From positions 574,001-638,000 of the forward strand of contig NZ_CP058908.1 in NCBI RefSeq assembly GCF_021432765.1: 64,000 bases of DNA. Reading direction: 5' to 3'. The first letter of the stretch is position 1; the number at the start of each line of letters is the position of its first letter. The DNA comes from Pseudomonas phenolilytica (GTDB lineage Bacteria > Pseudomonadota > Gammaproteobacteria > Pseudomonadales > Pseudomonadaceae). Positions 20,992 through 31,733 of the stretch are shown in pieces. Under the pieces are notes generated by a model. The model was given only the letters and a program-made list of their open reading frames with translations, made no database searches and was not told the origin of the DNA. The position numbers were made by a program, and so were the translations under genes.

Positions 20992-21515
20992 GGTCGATCC
21001 GTGGCGTGTTGGCGCAGCACCAGGGTGCCGGCGCGCTGGGTGAATTCGAGACGTTTCAGGGCACTCATGCCGAGCAGGATCTGCTCGCTGTCGAAGCCCG
21101 GGGCGATGACCGCGCGTACGTCGCGCAGGACGATGTCGCCCAGCTGCAGGCGCTCGATCTGCGTGCGATAGCCGGTGGTGCGGCCATTGGCGGTCTGCAA
21201 CTGAACCGGCGGGCCGCGCTCGAGCTGCAGACGCCCGGCCAGCTCCACCGGCACCGCCACGTCGGTGGCGCCGGTGTCGAGCAGAAAGGTGACGGGCGCA
21301 TCGTTGATTCGGCCATCGGCGACAAAATGCCCGCTGCGGTTACCCGCCAGCTGTACCTCGATCTGGCCGTTCTCGACGCGCGAGAGCGGTTCGCGATTGG
21401 GATTGGTGCGTTCACCTTCCCAATCGGCGAAAAAGCGCGTGGCGAGGAACAGGCCGGCAGCCCAGGCGAGCACCAGCATCACCCGCCCGGCGCGTCGACC
21501 GGCCGTCTGGCTCAC
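20988..21515 (-). CDS. Membrane-anchored retropepsin-like aspartic protease
   Basis: A 175-residue protein with one N-terminal membrane helix (about 10-28) and a single periplasmic retroviral-type protease domain. The active-site motif [12 protein letters not shown] (about residues 78-89) and a second hydrophobic-hydrophobic-Gly element ILLGMSAL (about 147-154) are both present. Such enzymes act as homodimers, each chain giving one Asp. This matches the bacterial clan AA (TIGR02281-like) group; the substrate is unknown. It starts with GTG overlapping the upstream stop (GTGA) and ends overlapping the parC start (ATGA), placing it between parE and parC. Confidence 0.85.
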   Translation of the reverse strand: MSQTAGRRAGRVMLVLAWAAGLFLATRFFADWEGERTNPNREPLSRVENGQIEVQLAGNRSGHFVADGRINDAPVTFLLDTGATDVAVPVELAGRLQLERGPPVQLQTANGRTTGYRTQIERLQLGDIVLRDVRAVIAPGFDSEQILLGMSALKRLEFTQRAGTLVLRQHATDRP

Positions 21516-22492
21516 GGCGCGTTCCAGCCGCCGGCCGGCGCGGCGAAACGCCAGACGATCGGACGCTGCTCACCATCGGCGCGGCGCATGTCGTTGTTGT
21601 CGACGCCGATCCAGGCGCCTTCGGCGTCGAGCCACAGCGCTTCGGCGGTACCGAAGCGCGTCGGGTAGCGTCGCTCCTCGCTCAACGCCGTCGCGACGAA
21701 CGACCAGCAACGCTCCACGGTGCCGGTCGCCGGTACGCGGCGGCAGACCTGATGCGCCAGCGGCTCCAGAGTAAACAGCTTGTCCTGATGGAAGGCCACG
21801 GCGGTGAAACCAGGCGCCGTGGGCTGTTGCCCGAGCGCTGGCGGCGGCAGTTCCTGACCGCCCTCGGACAGCAGCACACAACCGCCGGTGCAGTGCCAGC
21901 TGTTCTGCCGGCGATGCAGCACCAGCAGCCCGCGGCGCTCGCGCTCGGCCGCCAGCCACATGCGCTCGGCAGCCGGATCGACAGCGATGCCTTCGAACAT
22001 CGCATTGAAATGCAGCAGCATGCCGCTGGCCCGCGCCTGGCGTACCAGCGACGATGGCAGGCGCAGCCATTCGGCGCTGCCCGCCGGATTCACCCGCAGC
22101 ACGCTGGCGTGCGCCTCGCTGACCAGGTACCGATTGCCCAGGCTGTCGCAGCTCAGGCCTTCGAAATCCATCTGGCCGCCGCGCAGCTGGCCGCTGACCC
22201 AGGTACGCATACGCATACCCCAGGGCAGGCCGCTGGCGGGTGGCGTCGGCAGATCGAAACGCTCCGCCTCCGCTTGCCATTCGCCGGCGCCGCCGGAGAG
22301 TCGGTAGAGGCGGTCGTCGTCGCGATCGGATACGGCCCACAGCGCATCGCCGCACCAGGCCAGGCCGGAAAGGTTGCCACCGCTCATGCCGGCGACCACA
22401 TGCTCGCTGACCAGCGGCAGCTCGACCGGCGCCGCGCTGGCCGGCACGGCCGCACCGAGCAGGCCGAGCAGCACCAGGCAGCGGCGAATCAA
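21512..22492 (-). CDS. Secreted esterase-like phytase-family protein
   Basis: A 326-residue protein with an N-terminal signal peptide (MIRRCLVLLGLLGAAVPASA). The mature part begins with LVSEHVVAGMSGGNLSGLAW and includes FDLPTP, GQMDFEGLSCDS and MFEGIAVDP, the repeated FEG[IL]-type beta-propeller motifs of the 'esterase-like activity of phytase' (Phytase-like) family. A periplasmic location is expected. The name describes the fold family; no substrate is established from the sequence. The start appears to be TTG at 22492, overlapping the parE stop as TTGA, and the gene ends in a 4-nt overlap with the retropepsin gene. Confidence 0.8.
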   Translation of the reverse strand: MIRRCLVLLGLLGAAVPASAAPVELPLVSEHVVAGMSGGNLSGLAWCGDALWAVSDRDDDRLYRLSGGAGEWQAEAERFDLPTPPASGLPWGMRMRTWVSGQLRGGQMDFEGLSCDSLGNRYLVSEAHASVLRVNPAGSAEWLRLPSSLVRQARASGMLLHFNAMFEGIAVDPAAERMWLAAERERRGLLVLHRRQNSWHCTGGCVLLSEGGQELPPPALGQQPTAPGFTAVAFHQDKLFTLEPLAHQVCRRVPATGTVERCWSFVATALSEERRYPTRFGTAEALWLDAEGAWIGVDNNDMRRADGEQRPIVWRFAAPAGGWNAP

Positions 22493-24375
22493 ACCAGCAC
22501 CTCGGCCAGGTTGCCCTTCGACTCCAGCCAGTTCTTGCGGTCGCCGGCACGCTTCTTGGCCAGCAGCATATCCATGATTTCGCGGGTGCCGTCGAAGTCA
22601 TCGAGAGTCAGCTGGACCAGCCGACGGGTGTTCGGATCCATGGTGGTTTCGCGCAGCTGCGGCGGGTTCATCTCGCCGAGACCCTTGAAGCGCGTGACCT
22701 GTGGCTTGCCGCGACGCTTCTCGGCCACCAGGCGTTCGAGGATGCCGTCACGCTCGGCCTCGTCGAGGGCGTAGAAGATGTCCTTGCCCAGGTCGATGCG
22801 ATACAGCGGCGGCATCGCGACGTAGACGTGGCCGGCTTCCACCAGCGGGCGGAAATGCTGGACGAACAGCGCGCAGAGCAGCGTGGCGATGTGCAGACCG
22901 TCGGAGTCGGCGTCGGCGAGGATGCAGATCTTGCCGTAGCGCAGCTGCGACAGATCGCTGGAGCCGGGGTCGAGCCCCACCGCCACGGCGATGTTGTGCA
23001 CTTCCTGACTGGCCAGCACCTCGCCGCCGTCCACTTCCCAGGTGTTGAGGATCTTCCCGCGCAGCGGCAGGATCGCCTGGAATTCCTTGTCGCGCGCCTG
23101 CTTGGCGCTGCCGCCGGCGGAATCACCTTCCACCAGGAACAGCTCGGCGCGCGCCGGGTCCTGTCCGGCACAGTCGGCCAGCTTGCCCGGCAGGGCCGGC
23201 CCCTGGGTGATCTTCTTGCGCTCGATCTTCTTGCTTGCCTTCAAGCGCCGGCCGGCGTTGCTGATCGCCAGTTCGGCCAGTTGCAGACCCAGCTCGGGGT
23301 TGGCGTTGAGCCACAGACTGAAGGCGTCCTTGACCACCCCGGAAACGAACGCGGCGGCCTCGCGAGAGGACAGCCGTTCTTTAGTCTGCCCGGAGAACTG
23401 CGGCTCCTGCAGCTTCATCGAAAGCACGAAGGCGATGCGTTCCCAGACATCCTCCGGCGCCAGCTTCACGCCGCGCGGCAACAGGCTGCGGAACTCGCAA
23501 AACTCGCGCATGGCGTCGAGCAGGCCCTGACGCAGTCCGTTGACATGGGTGCCGCCCTGCGCGGTGGGAATCAGGTTGACGTAGCTTTCCTGCACACTGT
23601 CGCCACCCTCGGGCAACCACAGCAGCGCCCAGTCGACCGCCTCGGTATTGCCGGAAAGCGTGCCGACGAAGGGCTCGTCAGGCAGACGGGCGAACTCGCT
23701 GACAGCATCGACCAAATAAGAACGCAAGCCGTCCTCGTAATGCCACTCGACCTTCTCGCCGCTGGCCTTGTCCTCGAAGCTGACGTTCAGCCCCGGGCAC
23801 AGCACCGCCTTGGCCTTGAGCACGTGCTTGAGCCGGCTGATGGAGAACTTCGGCGAGTCGAAGTACTTGGCATCCGGCCAGAACTGCACGCTGGTGCCGG
23901 TGTTGCGCTTGCCGACCGTGCCGATGACCTGCAGGTCGCTGGCCTTGTAGCCGTCGGCGAAGCTCATGCGGTACTCGTTGCCGTCGCGGCGGACGGTGAC
24001 CACCACCTGCGTCGACAGGGCGTTGACCACCGAGATGCCGACGCCATGCAGGCCGCCGGAGAACTGGTAGTTCTTGTTGGAGAACTTGCCGCCGGCGTGC
24101 AGCTTGGTGAGGATCAGCTCGACGCCAGGAACGCCTTCCTCGGGATGGATATCCACCGGCATGCCGCGGCCATCGTCGATGACTTCCAGCGAATTGTCGG
24201 CATGCAGGATCACCTGCACCGAACGGGCATGGCCGGCCAGTGCCTCGTCGACGCTGTTGTCGATGACTTCCTGGGCAAGGTGATTGGGCCGCGAGGTATC
24301 GGTATACATGCCCGGGCGCTTGCGCACCGGATCGAGGCCGGAAAGGACTTCGATGGCTTCTGCGGTGTAAGACAT
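22489..24375 (-). CDS. parE: DNA topoisomerase IV subunit B
   Basis: The 628-residue ATPase subunit of topoisomerase IV. The GHKL ATP-binding site is visible in EVIDNSVDEALAG, VIDDGRGMPVD and GGLHGVGISVVNAL. The TOPRIM region has the ELFLVEGDSAGGSAKQARD motif with the catalytic Glu, followed by DADSDGLHI for metal binding. The C-terminal PLYRIDLGK and RFKGLGEMNP segments are normal. It is co-transcribed with yqiA upstream (15-nt gap) and is separated from its partner parC by two small coupled genes for secreted or membrane proteins, an arrangement shared with P. aeruginosa as I recall. Confidence 0.97.
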   Translation of the reverse strand: MSYTAEAIEVLSGLDPVRKRPGMYTDTSRPNHLAQEVIDNSVDEALAGHARSVQVILHADNSLEVIDDGRGMPVDIHPEEGVPGVELILTKLHAGGKFSNKNYQFSGGLHGVGISVVNALSTQVVVTVRRDGNEYRMSFADGYKASDLQVIGTVGKRNTGTSVQFWPDAKYFDSPKFSISRLKHVLKAKAVLCPGLNVSFEDKASGEKVEWHYEDGLRSYLVDAVSEFARLPDEPFVGTLSGNTEAVDWALLWLPEGGDSVQESYVNLIPTAQGGTHVNGLRQGLLDAMREFCEFRSLLPRGVKLAPEDVWERIAFVLSMKLQEPQFSGQTKERLSSREAAAFVSGVVKDAFSLWLNANPELGLQLAELAISNAGRRLKASKKIERKKITQGPALPGKLADCAGQDPARAELFLVEGDSAGGSAKQARDKEFQAILPLRGKILNTWEVDGGEVLASQEVHNIAVAVGLDPGSSDLSQLRYGKICILADADSDGLHIATLLCALFVQHFRPLVEAGHVYVAMPPLYRIDLGKDIFYALDEAERDGILERLVAEKRRGKPQVTRFKGLGEMNPPQLRETTMDPNTRRLVQLTLDDFDGTREIMDMLLAKKRAGDRKNWLESKGNLAEVLV

Positions 24376-24390
24376 GGGCGTCTCGATAGC

Positions 24391-25008
24391 TTATGAATCG
24401 GAAAAATCGGTCTCGAGCCAGAGCGTCGGAGCGAATCCGGCGAACGCCAGCAACGCCGGCAGACGCTCGGCAAAGCCCTGGAAACCGTGGTCGCCCCCGG
24501 CCTGGATACGCAGCGCGCAGCCACGGTAGAAGTCGACGGCCTGGCGATAGTCCAGCGTTTCGTCGCCGGTCTGCAGCCAGACCTGATAGCGCCCGGCATC
24601 CTGCGGCGGCGGCACTTCCAGCTCCGCCAGCGCCACCACATGGTCATGGGTGAGTTCCCAGACTTCGCCGCTATAGAGGTTGGTCTGCGGCCCCAGATAG
24701 CCATCGAAACGCCGATGCGGCAGCACCGCGGGATTGATCAGCAGCGCACGCAGACCGTGGCGCTCGGCGAGGTGGGTCGCATAGTAGCCGCCGAGCGAGC
24801 TGCCGACCAGCAGCGGCCGCCCCAGCACGGCCAGCTCCGTTTCCAGCTGGGCGATGGCCCGGCGCGGATGATGGTGCAACGCCGGCACCCGCAGGCTGCC
24901 GGCCATGCCGATGCGCGAGAGCGCGGCGCTGAGCTGGCGGGCCTTCTGCGACAGTGGCGAGCTGTTGAGCCCGTGAATATAGAGGATGGCGGGACGATCG
25001 CTGGTCAT
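24391..25008 (-). CDS. yqiA: YqiA/YcfP family alpha/beta-fold hydrolase
   Basis: A 205-residue small alpha/beta hydrolase. It opens with ILYIHGLNSSPLSQKA, has the nucleophile elbow GSSLGGYYA at about residues 68-76, an Asp in the QTGDETLDY region and a His in GGDHGFQGF, giving a complete Ser-Asp-His triad. E. coli YqiA has esterase activity on palmitoyl-CoA and p-nitrophenyl esters; the physiological substrate is unknown. As in enterobacteria it lies between cpdA and parE. The ATG at 25008 has no strong Shine-Dalgarno sequence. Confidence 0.9.
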   Translation of the reverse strand: MTSDRPAILYIHGLNSSPLSQKARQLSAALSRIGMAGSLRVPALHHHPRRAIAQLETELAVLGRPLLVGSSLGGYYATHLAERHGLRALLINPAVLPHRRFDGYLGPQTNLYSGEVWELTHDHVVALAELEVPPPQDAGRYQVWLQTGDETLDYRQAVDFYRGCALRIQAGGDHGFQGFAERLPALLAFAGFAPTLWLETDFSDS

Positions 25009-25085
25009 TCGATTCGCTGGCAGGCAAGGGACGGGGAAGGCTACAAGGCGGACGCCGCACGGTGCAAGCCGCCTGCCGGCGCGGC

Positions 25086-25901
25086 TCAGTAGCCTTTGAC
25101 GCTGTAGTCCACCGCGAAGTCGATGCCGCTGACGCGCGACACGCCACTGTCCAGGCGTCCGTCGCCATGCAGACGCAGCCAGCGATAACCCGGTGCCAGG
25201 CTATCGACCTTGAAGCGCTCACTGCGCGGCGCGAACTGCACGCCGGTGGAGGGCGAGGCGAGCAGCCGCACGCCGTTACGCACCTGCTCGAATTCCTGAT
25301 GAATGTGCCCCCACAACAGCGCACGGACGTTGCGGTGGCGGTCGAGCACCTCGAACAGCCGTTCGGGCTCGCGCAGGCCGATGCTGTCCATCCAGCGACT
25401 GCCGATCGCCACCGGATGATGGTGCAGGCAGATCAGGTGATGCTGCTCGGGCGCGGCACGCAGCGTCGCGTCAAGCCACTCGAGTTGCGGCTCGTCCAGC
25501 ACACCGAACACCTCACCGGATTGCAGGGTATCGAGCAGGATCACCCGCCAGTTGCCGCACTCGAACAGCGGCTCCATCAGGCTGGTCTCACGCGTCGCCT
25601 CGCGCATGGCTTCGCGCTCGTCATGGTTGCCTGGACACCAGCGCGCAGGCGCGGCGATGCGCGTCGACAGCTCGCGAAAGCGCTGGTACGACTCGACCGA
25701 GCCGTCCTGCGAGAGATCGCCAGTGGCCAGCAGCAGGTCGATGCACGGCTGCTCCTCGAGCACCAGATCGATCACCCGCTGCAGGCTGTCGCAGGTGTCC
25801 ATGCCCAGCAGGGTGCCCTGCCCGGGCGCGAACAGATGGCTATCGGTGAGCTGCACCAGCAGCACCGACTCTTCAGCAGCGGTCAGGGATGCACCAAGCA
25901 A
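25086..25901 (-). CDS. cpdA: 3',5'-cyclic-AMP phosphodiesterase CpdA
   Basis: Hydrolyses cAMP and so limits cAMP/Vfr (CRP) signalling. The 271-residue class III metallophosphodiesterase has all metal motifs in order: LTDSH near the N-terminus, GDLSQDGS, PGNHDE, LHHHP and GHIHQ. I set the start at TTG 25901 because GAGGAG (25909-25914) lies exactly 7 nt upstream, giving a protein that begins just before the conserved VLLVQLTDSH; a longer in-frame extension to 26150 overlaps the upstream gene and has unrelated composition. Part of the nudF-to-parC operon. Confidence 0.95.
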   Translation of the reverse strand: MLGASLTAAEESVLLVQLTDSHLFAPGQGTLLGMDTCDSLQRVIDLVLEEQPCIDLLLATGDLSQDGSVESYQRFRELSTRIAAPARWCPGNHDEREAMREATRETSLMEPLFECGNWRVILLDTLQSGEVFGVLDEPQLEWLDATLRAAPEQHHLICLHHHPVAIGSRWMDSIGLREPERLFEVLDRHRNVRALLWGHIHQEFEQVRNGVRLLASPSTGVQFAPRSERFKVDSLAPGYRWLRLHGDGRLDSGVSRVSGIDFAVDYSVKGY

Positions 25902-26007
25902 GGCCCTTCTCCTCGGGAAAATCGCAACCGAATTATGGTTGGCTGCAGACGGGAGGGAAACCGCGGGAAGTGGGCGTGGGTCACAGAACGGCGCCGGCGA
26001 CGGACGC

Positions 26008-26454
26008 TCAGAGCACCGGCTCGAGTTCGTGGCCGCACGCCTGGCAATGGCTGAGCCACTCGCCGAGGAACAGGTTGAGCTGGCTCTTTTCGTCCGGCTG
26101 ATGCATCTGTGCGTTGGGGTAATGGTAGATGCCACGCAGGCGCCGGGCATTCTGCGCGCGGACCACTTCGGCCATGCGCGCGTCGTGATACACGCGCACC
26201 TCCATCCTCGGCACCGGCAGCCAGCTCAGGCAGTGCTCCTGGCTGACCTGCACGGTGGTGGTGTAGGGGCAGTTTTCCAGCACCTGCAGCACCAGCACGC
26301 CGAGCAGCTGATCGCCCTGGCTGATGGCGATGCGCCGGGTACGGCCGGGCTGGCGCATCTCCGGCAGCAGACGCAGCAGGCGCAGGTAATTGGCCTCGCA
26401 GGTCGCCTGCAGCTCGGGCAGGTCGACCCGGTAGCGCTCGCGGCGCCGGTTCAT
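26008..26454 (-). CDS. DUF1249 family protein (YqiB-like)
   Basis: A 148-residue cytoplasmic protein with the DUF1249 pattern: RYRVDLPELQATCEANYLRL at the N-terminus, a central VLENCPYTTTV and MEVRVYHDARMAEV, and a C-terminal LFLGEWLSHC. Its function is unknown. It is found between nudF and cpdA in many gammaproteobacteria, as yqiB is in E. coli. The ATG overlaps the nudF stop (ATGA at 26451-26454), so it is translationally coupled to nudF. Confidence 0.88.
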   Translation of the reverse strand: MNRRRERYRVDLPELQATCEANYLRLLRLLPEMRQPGRTRRIAISQGDQLLGVLVLQVLENCPYTTTVQVSQEHCLSWLPVPRMEVRVYHDARMAEVVRAQNARRLRGIYHYPNAQMHQPDEKSQLNLFLGEWLSHCQACGHELEPVL

Positions 26455-27068
26455 TGCCAGGCTCCCCGCACGTCATCGCGGTTCAGCGCCAGCCATTGCA
26501 GGGCGATGATGCTCGCAGCGTTGTCGATGCGCCCGTCACGCACGGCCTGCAGCGCCTGCTGCAGCTTCCAGACGTGCACACGAATGTCCTCGCCCTCCTC
26601 GGCCAGGCCGAATATACCTTCAGCGTTTTGGCTGTCGCACCGACCGACGAACAGGTGGACCTGCTCGTCGCTGCCGCCCGGCGACGGAAAGTAGCGGGTC
26701 ACCGGCCACAGCTCGCCCAGCTCCAGCCCGGCCTCCTCGATGGCCTCGCGGCGCGCCACCTCCTCGGGCTGTTCGTCCGTATCGATCAGCCCGGCGACCA
26801 GCTCGATCAACCAGGGATTGCTCGCCTTGCCCAGCGCGCCGACGCGGAACTGCTCGATCAGCACCACCCGGTCCAGGCATGGATCGTAGGGCAGCACGCA
26901 CACCGCATCATGACGCACGAACAGCTCACGACTCAGCTCCGCGCCCATCGCACCGTTGAACTGGCGATGACGCAGGTGCAGGCGCTCCAGGCGGTAAAAA
27001 CCGCTGAAGCATTGCTCGCGTCGCAGGATCTGGACATCATCCGGGCCGGGCTTGAAAGTCTCGCTCAT
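26451..27068 (-). CDS. nudF: ADP-ribose pyrophosphatase (Nudix hydrolase)
   Basis: Cleaves ADP-ribose to AMP and ribose-5-phosphate. The 205-residue protein has a complete Nudix box, Gly-x5-Glu-x7-Arg-Glu-x-x-Glu-Glu-x-Gly, at about residues 94-116 (AGLIDTDEQPEEVARREAIE and onward). The NudF-specific EQFRVGA and the downstream PSPGGSDEQVHLF are also present. The first ATG (27068) is used; a GTG at 27083 is in frame and neither has a clear Shine-Dalgarno sequence. It is the first gene of the leftward operon ending with parC. Upstream is a 238-nt divergent gap to the RsiV-like lipoprotein in which I see no other gene. Confidence 0.93.
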   Translation of the reverse strand: MSETFKPGPDDVQILRREQCFSGFYRLERLHLRHRQFNGAMGAELSRELFVRHDAVCVLPYDPCLDRVVLIEQFRVGALGKASNPWLIELVAGLIDTDEQPEEVARREAIEEAGLELGELWPVTRYFPSPGGSDEQVHLFVGRCDSQNAEGIFGLAEEGEDIRVHVWKLQQALQAVRDGRIDNAASIIALQWLALNRDDVRGAWQ

Positions 27069-27306
27069 CTGGACATCACTCACATTCGGTTGGACCGCAC
27101 CCGCGCAGCGGCTGACATGATCCGCACTGCGCCGGCACTGGCATGACTACAGCCGCACATCGTGAGCCGTCTCCGTGATCATCCTAGCGCGCCGTCAACA
27201 CCGCCGCAGCCCTCAGCTGACCGATGCAAGGCGCCCGGATTCGCTCACGGCCGAACTTCAGACACCCGACGAACTCGAAACGGCACCTCACCCCGACAGG
27301 CGAACC

Positions 27307-28050
27307 ATGAGCCATCCGACCGCTACCGCACGTTTTCCCGTCTACGCCCTGCTGGCCAGCCTGCTGTTGCTCGGCGCCTGCCAGCACAGCCCATTGCAAC
27401 AAGCGCCGCAGGCCACGCAGCGCCTCACCGAGGAACGTCCGCGCGGTTGCGAAGGCGAGGATTGTCCGCTGGTCAATATCGACACGCTGCACTTTGCCGA
27501 CGAGCCGCAGCTCGACCGTCTGATCGACGAGCGCCTGCGTCGCATGACGCTCAACGCACCGGATGCACGGCTGCCGGCGTCGCTGGACGCCTACCAGACC
27601 GAGTTCCTGCGCGACGCCGAACCTGGCTGGGCCAGCTATCTGCAGGCCAAGGTGCGTGAGCAACATGGCGACATCACGGTGATCGAGCTGTCCAGCTACC
27701 TCTATACCGGAGGCGCCCACGGCATGCCGGGGCGCGGCTTCATCAATTACGACAGCGCACGGCACCGCGAACTGCGCCTGGAAGACCTGCTGATCCCCGG
27801 CCAGGAAGGCAATTTCTGGCGCGCCGCCCGCCAGGCCCACCAGCGCTGGTTGACGCAGAACGACCAGGCACAGAACTCCGACTTCCGCGAGCAGTGGCCG
27901 TTCCAGCAGACCGCGCATATCGCCCTGCTCGAGGACGGCGTGCTGCTCAAGTATGACGTCTACAGCATCGCGCCTTACTCCAGCGGGCATCCGGAGCTGT
28001 TCATTCCGCATGCGCAACTCCAGGGCATTCTCAAGCCGGAATACCTCTGA
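27307..28050 (+). CDS. RsiV-like (DUF3298/DUF4163) lipoprotein
   Basis: A 247-residue lipoprotein whose signal peptide ends in the lipobox LLGAC (Cys at about residue 25). The mature protein contains WASYLQAKVREQHGD, LSSYLYTGGAHGMP and FINYDSARHRELRLEDLL, the conserved core of DUF3298 as found in the periplasmic part of RsiV, a lysozyme-binding anti-sigma factor of Bacillus. Here there is no cytoplasmic anti-sigma domain and no sigma factor nearby, so an RsiV role cannot be claimed. Many proteobacterial relatives are stand-alone periplasmic lipoproteins. It lies at the junction between the nudF-parC block and rpoZ. Confidence 0.8.
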   Translation: MSHPTATARFPVYALLASLLLLGACQHSPLQQAPQATQRLTEERPRGCEGEDCPLVNIDTLHFADEPQLDRLIDERLRRMTLNAPDARLPASLDAYQTEFLRDAEPGWASYLQAKVREQHGDITVIELSSYLYTGGAHGMPGRGFINYDSARHRELRLEDLLIPGQEGNFWRAARQAHQRWLTQNDQAQNSDFREQWPFQQTAHIALLEDGVLLKYDVYSIAPYSSGHPELFIPHAQLQGILKPEYL

Positions 28051-28183
28051 GCGTGCGCCGACGGGCATCCGCGCCCGCTCCCACGCCCAAACAGCGCTTC
28101 CATTCGCGATGGTGATTTTTTAGACTATTCCGTCCGCTCGCCCATCCGGGCCCGCTATACCGCTATTGCTCACGAGGAACACC

Positions 28184-28447
28184 ATGGCCCGCGTTACCGT
28201 TGAAGATTGCCTGGACAACGTCGATAACCGCTTCGAGTTGGTCATGCTGGCCACCAAGCGTGCACGCCAGCTGGCGACCGGCGGCAAGGAGCCGAAGGTG
28301 GCCTGGGAAAACGACAAGCCGACCGTCGTCGCCCTGCGCGAGATCGCTTCCGGCCTGGTCGACTACGATGTCATTGCACAGGATGAAATCGTCGACGACG
28401 AGCCGCTCTTCATCCAGTACGAGGAAGAGCCCAACGAGGCCATCTGA
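28184..28447 (+). CDS. rpoZ: RNA polymerase omega subunit
   Basis: An 87-residue omega subunit, which aids RNA polymerase assembly and, in enterobacteria, contributes to ppGpp binding. It starts [20 protein letters not shown], with the conserved RARQL segment and an acidic C-terminus. The ATG at 28184 follows AGGA a few bases upstream; an ATG six codons earlier (28166) is less likely. It is followed by spoT after 60 nt. In most gammaproteobacteria gmk lies directly upstream; here the upstream neighbour is the lipoprotein gene, so gmk is elsewhere. Confidence 0.96.
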   Translation: MARVTVEDCLDNVDNRFELVMLATKRARQLATGGKEPKVAWENDKPTVVALREIASGLVDYDVIAQDEIVDDEPLFIQYEEEPNEAI

Positions 28448-28507
28448 TTAAATGCCAGGTCGAAGTCGAACCGCCGAGCCTACATCGCGCCGGCAAGGAG
28501 CACAGCC

Positions 28508-30616
<2,109 letters not shown>

Positions 30617-30732
30617 GTTTCGTCCCGCAAGGCACCGGAGCCGCCAACTCGCACGTCATCGCCGACGGTGGCTGCGGTTGTCACAAGCCATTATGCTGAT
30701 CGGCCAATTGCCTATTCCGCAGAGGAGTTTCC

Positions 30733-31113
30733 ATGAGCAAGACCGTCATCAACACCGACAAGGCCCCCGCTGCCATCGGCACCTACTCCCAGGCGATCAA
30801 GGCCGGCAATACCGTTTACCTGTCCGGCCAGATTCCGCTGGACCCCAAGACGATGGAGCTGGTCGAGGGCTTCGAGGCCCAGGCGGTGCAGGTCTTCGAG
30901 AACCTCAAGGCCGTGGCCGAAGCCGCTGGCGGTTCGCTGAAGGATGTCGTCAAGCTCAACATCTTCCTCACTGATCTGGGCAACTTCGCGACCGTCAACG
31001 AGGTAATGGGCCGTTACTTCCAGCAACCCTATCCGGCGCGCGCCGCCATTGGCATCGCTGCGCTGCCCAAGGGTTCGCAGGTGGAAATGGACGCGATCCT
31101 GGTCATCGACTGA
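30733..31113 (+). CDS. ridA: RidA family enamine/imine deaminase
   Basis: Hydrolyses reactive enamines and imines such as 2-aminoacrylate released by PLP enzymes, protecting metabolism. The 126-residue protein has the catalytic Arg in YPARAAIGI (about residue 105) and Glu in VEMDAILV (about 120), plus the trimer-type GQIPLDP near residue 35. AGAGGAG sits upstream of the ATG at 30733. It follows spoT after 116 nt with a plausible promoter of its own or read-through. The call is firm. Confidence 0.95.
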   Translation: MSKTVINTDKAPAAIGTYSQAIKAGNTVYLSGQIPLDPKTMELVEGFEAQAVQVFENLKAVAEAAGGSLKDVVKLNIFLTDLGNFATVNEVMGRYFQQPYPARAAIGIAALPKGSQVEMDAILVID

Positions 31114-31120
31114 CCTGATT

Positions 31121-31143
31121 GGCGCACCGCCAGCCGGTGCGCC
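31121..31143. terminator. Terminator between ridA and the OmpA-like gene
   Basis: GGCGCACCG (31121-31129) pairs perfectly with CGGTGCGCC (31135-31143) around a 5-nt loop, starting 8 nt after the ridA stop, followed by the pyrimidine-rich TCCTCCTTC. It lies between convergent genes. Confidence 0.7.
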
Positions 31144-31166
31144 TCCTCCTTCAGCGCAGACCGCGC

Positions 31167-31733
31167 TCAGCGAATCAATACCTCGACCCGGCGATTGCGC
31201 GGCTCGGCGGTCGCATCCGGCGTCGCCACCAGCAGATTGCGCTCGCCGTGACTGGTCACCCGCAACTCCATCGTCTCCAGCCCACGGGCCTTCAACAGCT
31301 CGGCAACCGCCTGCGCGCGACGCAGGCCGACCCGCACATTGGCCGCCTCGGCGCCGAGCGTATCGGTATGGCCGATCACCGTAACCACCGGGTAATCGCG
31401 ACGCCGTACGGCTTCCAGAATCTGCTGCACGACCACCTCGGCGGCGGCGTCGGCTTGGCCGTCGGCGCGCAGCTGGAGCATGTGGCGCTCCGGCAGTGCC
31501 GGTTGCGCCGCCAGTGTCCGCTGGAAGTCCCGCTCGCGACGCAACGCGCTCACGCTGAACGGGCGCGCATCGGCCAGCGTCATGCCCTGCCCGGCTTGCG
31601 TCAGCTGCGGTGGCTCCTGATCGGCGAGCGCCACGCTGCCGGCGCCAGGCAGCATCACGTAGGAGCGTCCACTGCAACCGGCGAGCACCGCCGCCAGCAG
31701 GACCAAGCCCCACCCACGCCAGCCGGTCATCAT
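31167..31733 (-). CDS. OmpA-family outer-membrane lipoprotein
   Basis: A 188-residue lipoprotein: signal peptide ending in the lipobox LAGC (Cys about residue 20). After a middle region of about 70 residues without recognisable motif there is a C-terminal OmpA-like peptidoglycan-binding domain (about 85-188) with VIGHTDTLG, ANVRVGLRRAQAVAELL and a final NRRVEVLIR. It should be anchored in the outer membrane and bind peptidoglycan. Its start codon overlaps the stop of the FecR-domain gene by 4 nt, so the two form a coupled pair. Confidence 0.88.
   Translation of the reverse strand: MMTGWRGWGLVLLAAVLAGCSGRSYVMLPGAGSVALADQEPPQLTQAGQGMTLADARPFSVSALRRERDFQRTLAAQPALPERHMLQLRADGQADAAAEVVVQQILEAVRRRDYPVVTVIGHTDTLGAEAANVRVGLRRAQAVAELLKARGLETMELRVTSHGERNLLVATPDATAEPRNRRVEVLIR

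Noticed and set aside
18625..21171. 848-codon open frame on the plus strand
   Set aside because: It is antisense to parC and has the His/Gln/Arg-rich composition of a shadow frame in high-GC DNA; parC has all family motifs on the other strand.
25902..26150. N-terminal extension of cpdA
   Set aside because: The extra 83 residues are Ser/Arg-rich, overlap the DUF1249 gene and lie before a well-placed GAGGAG and TTG start that gives the expected length.
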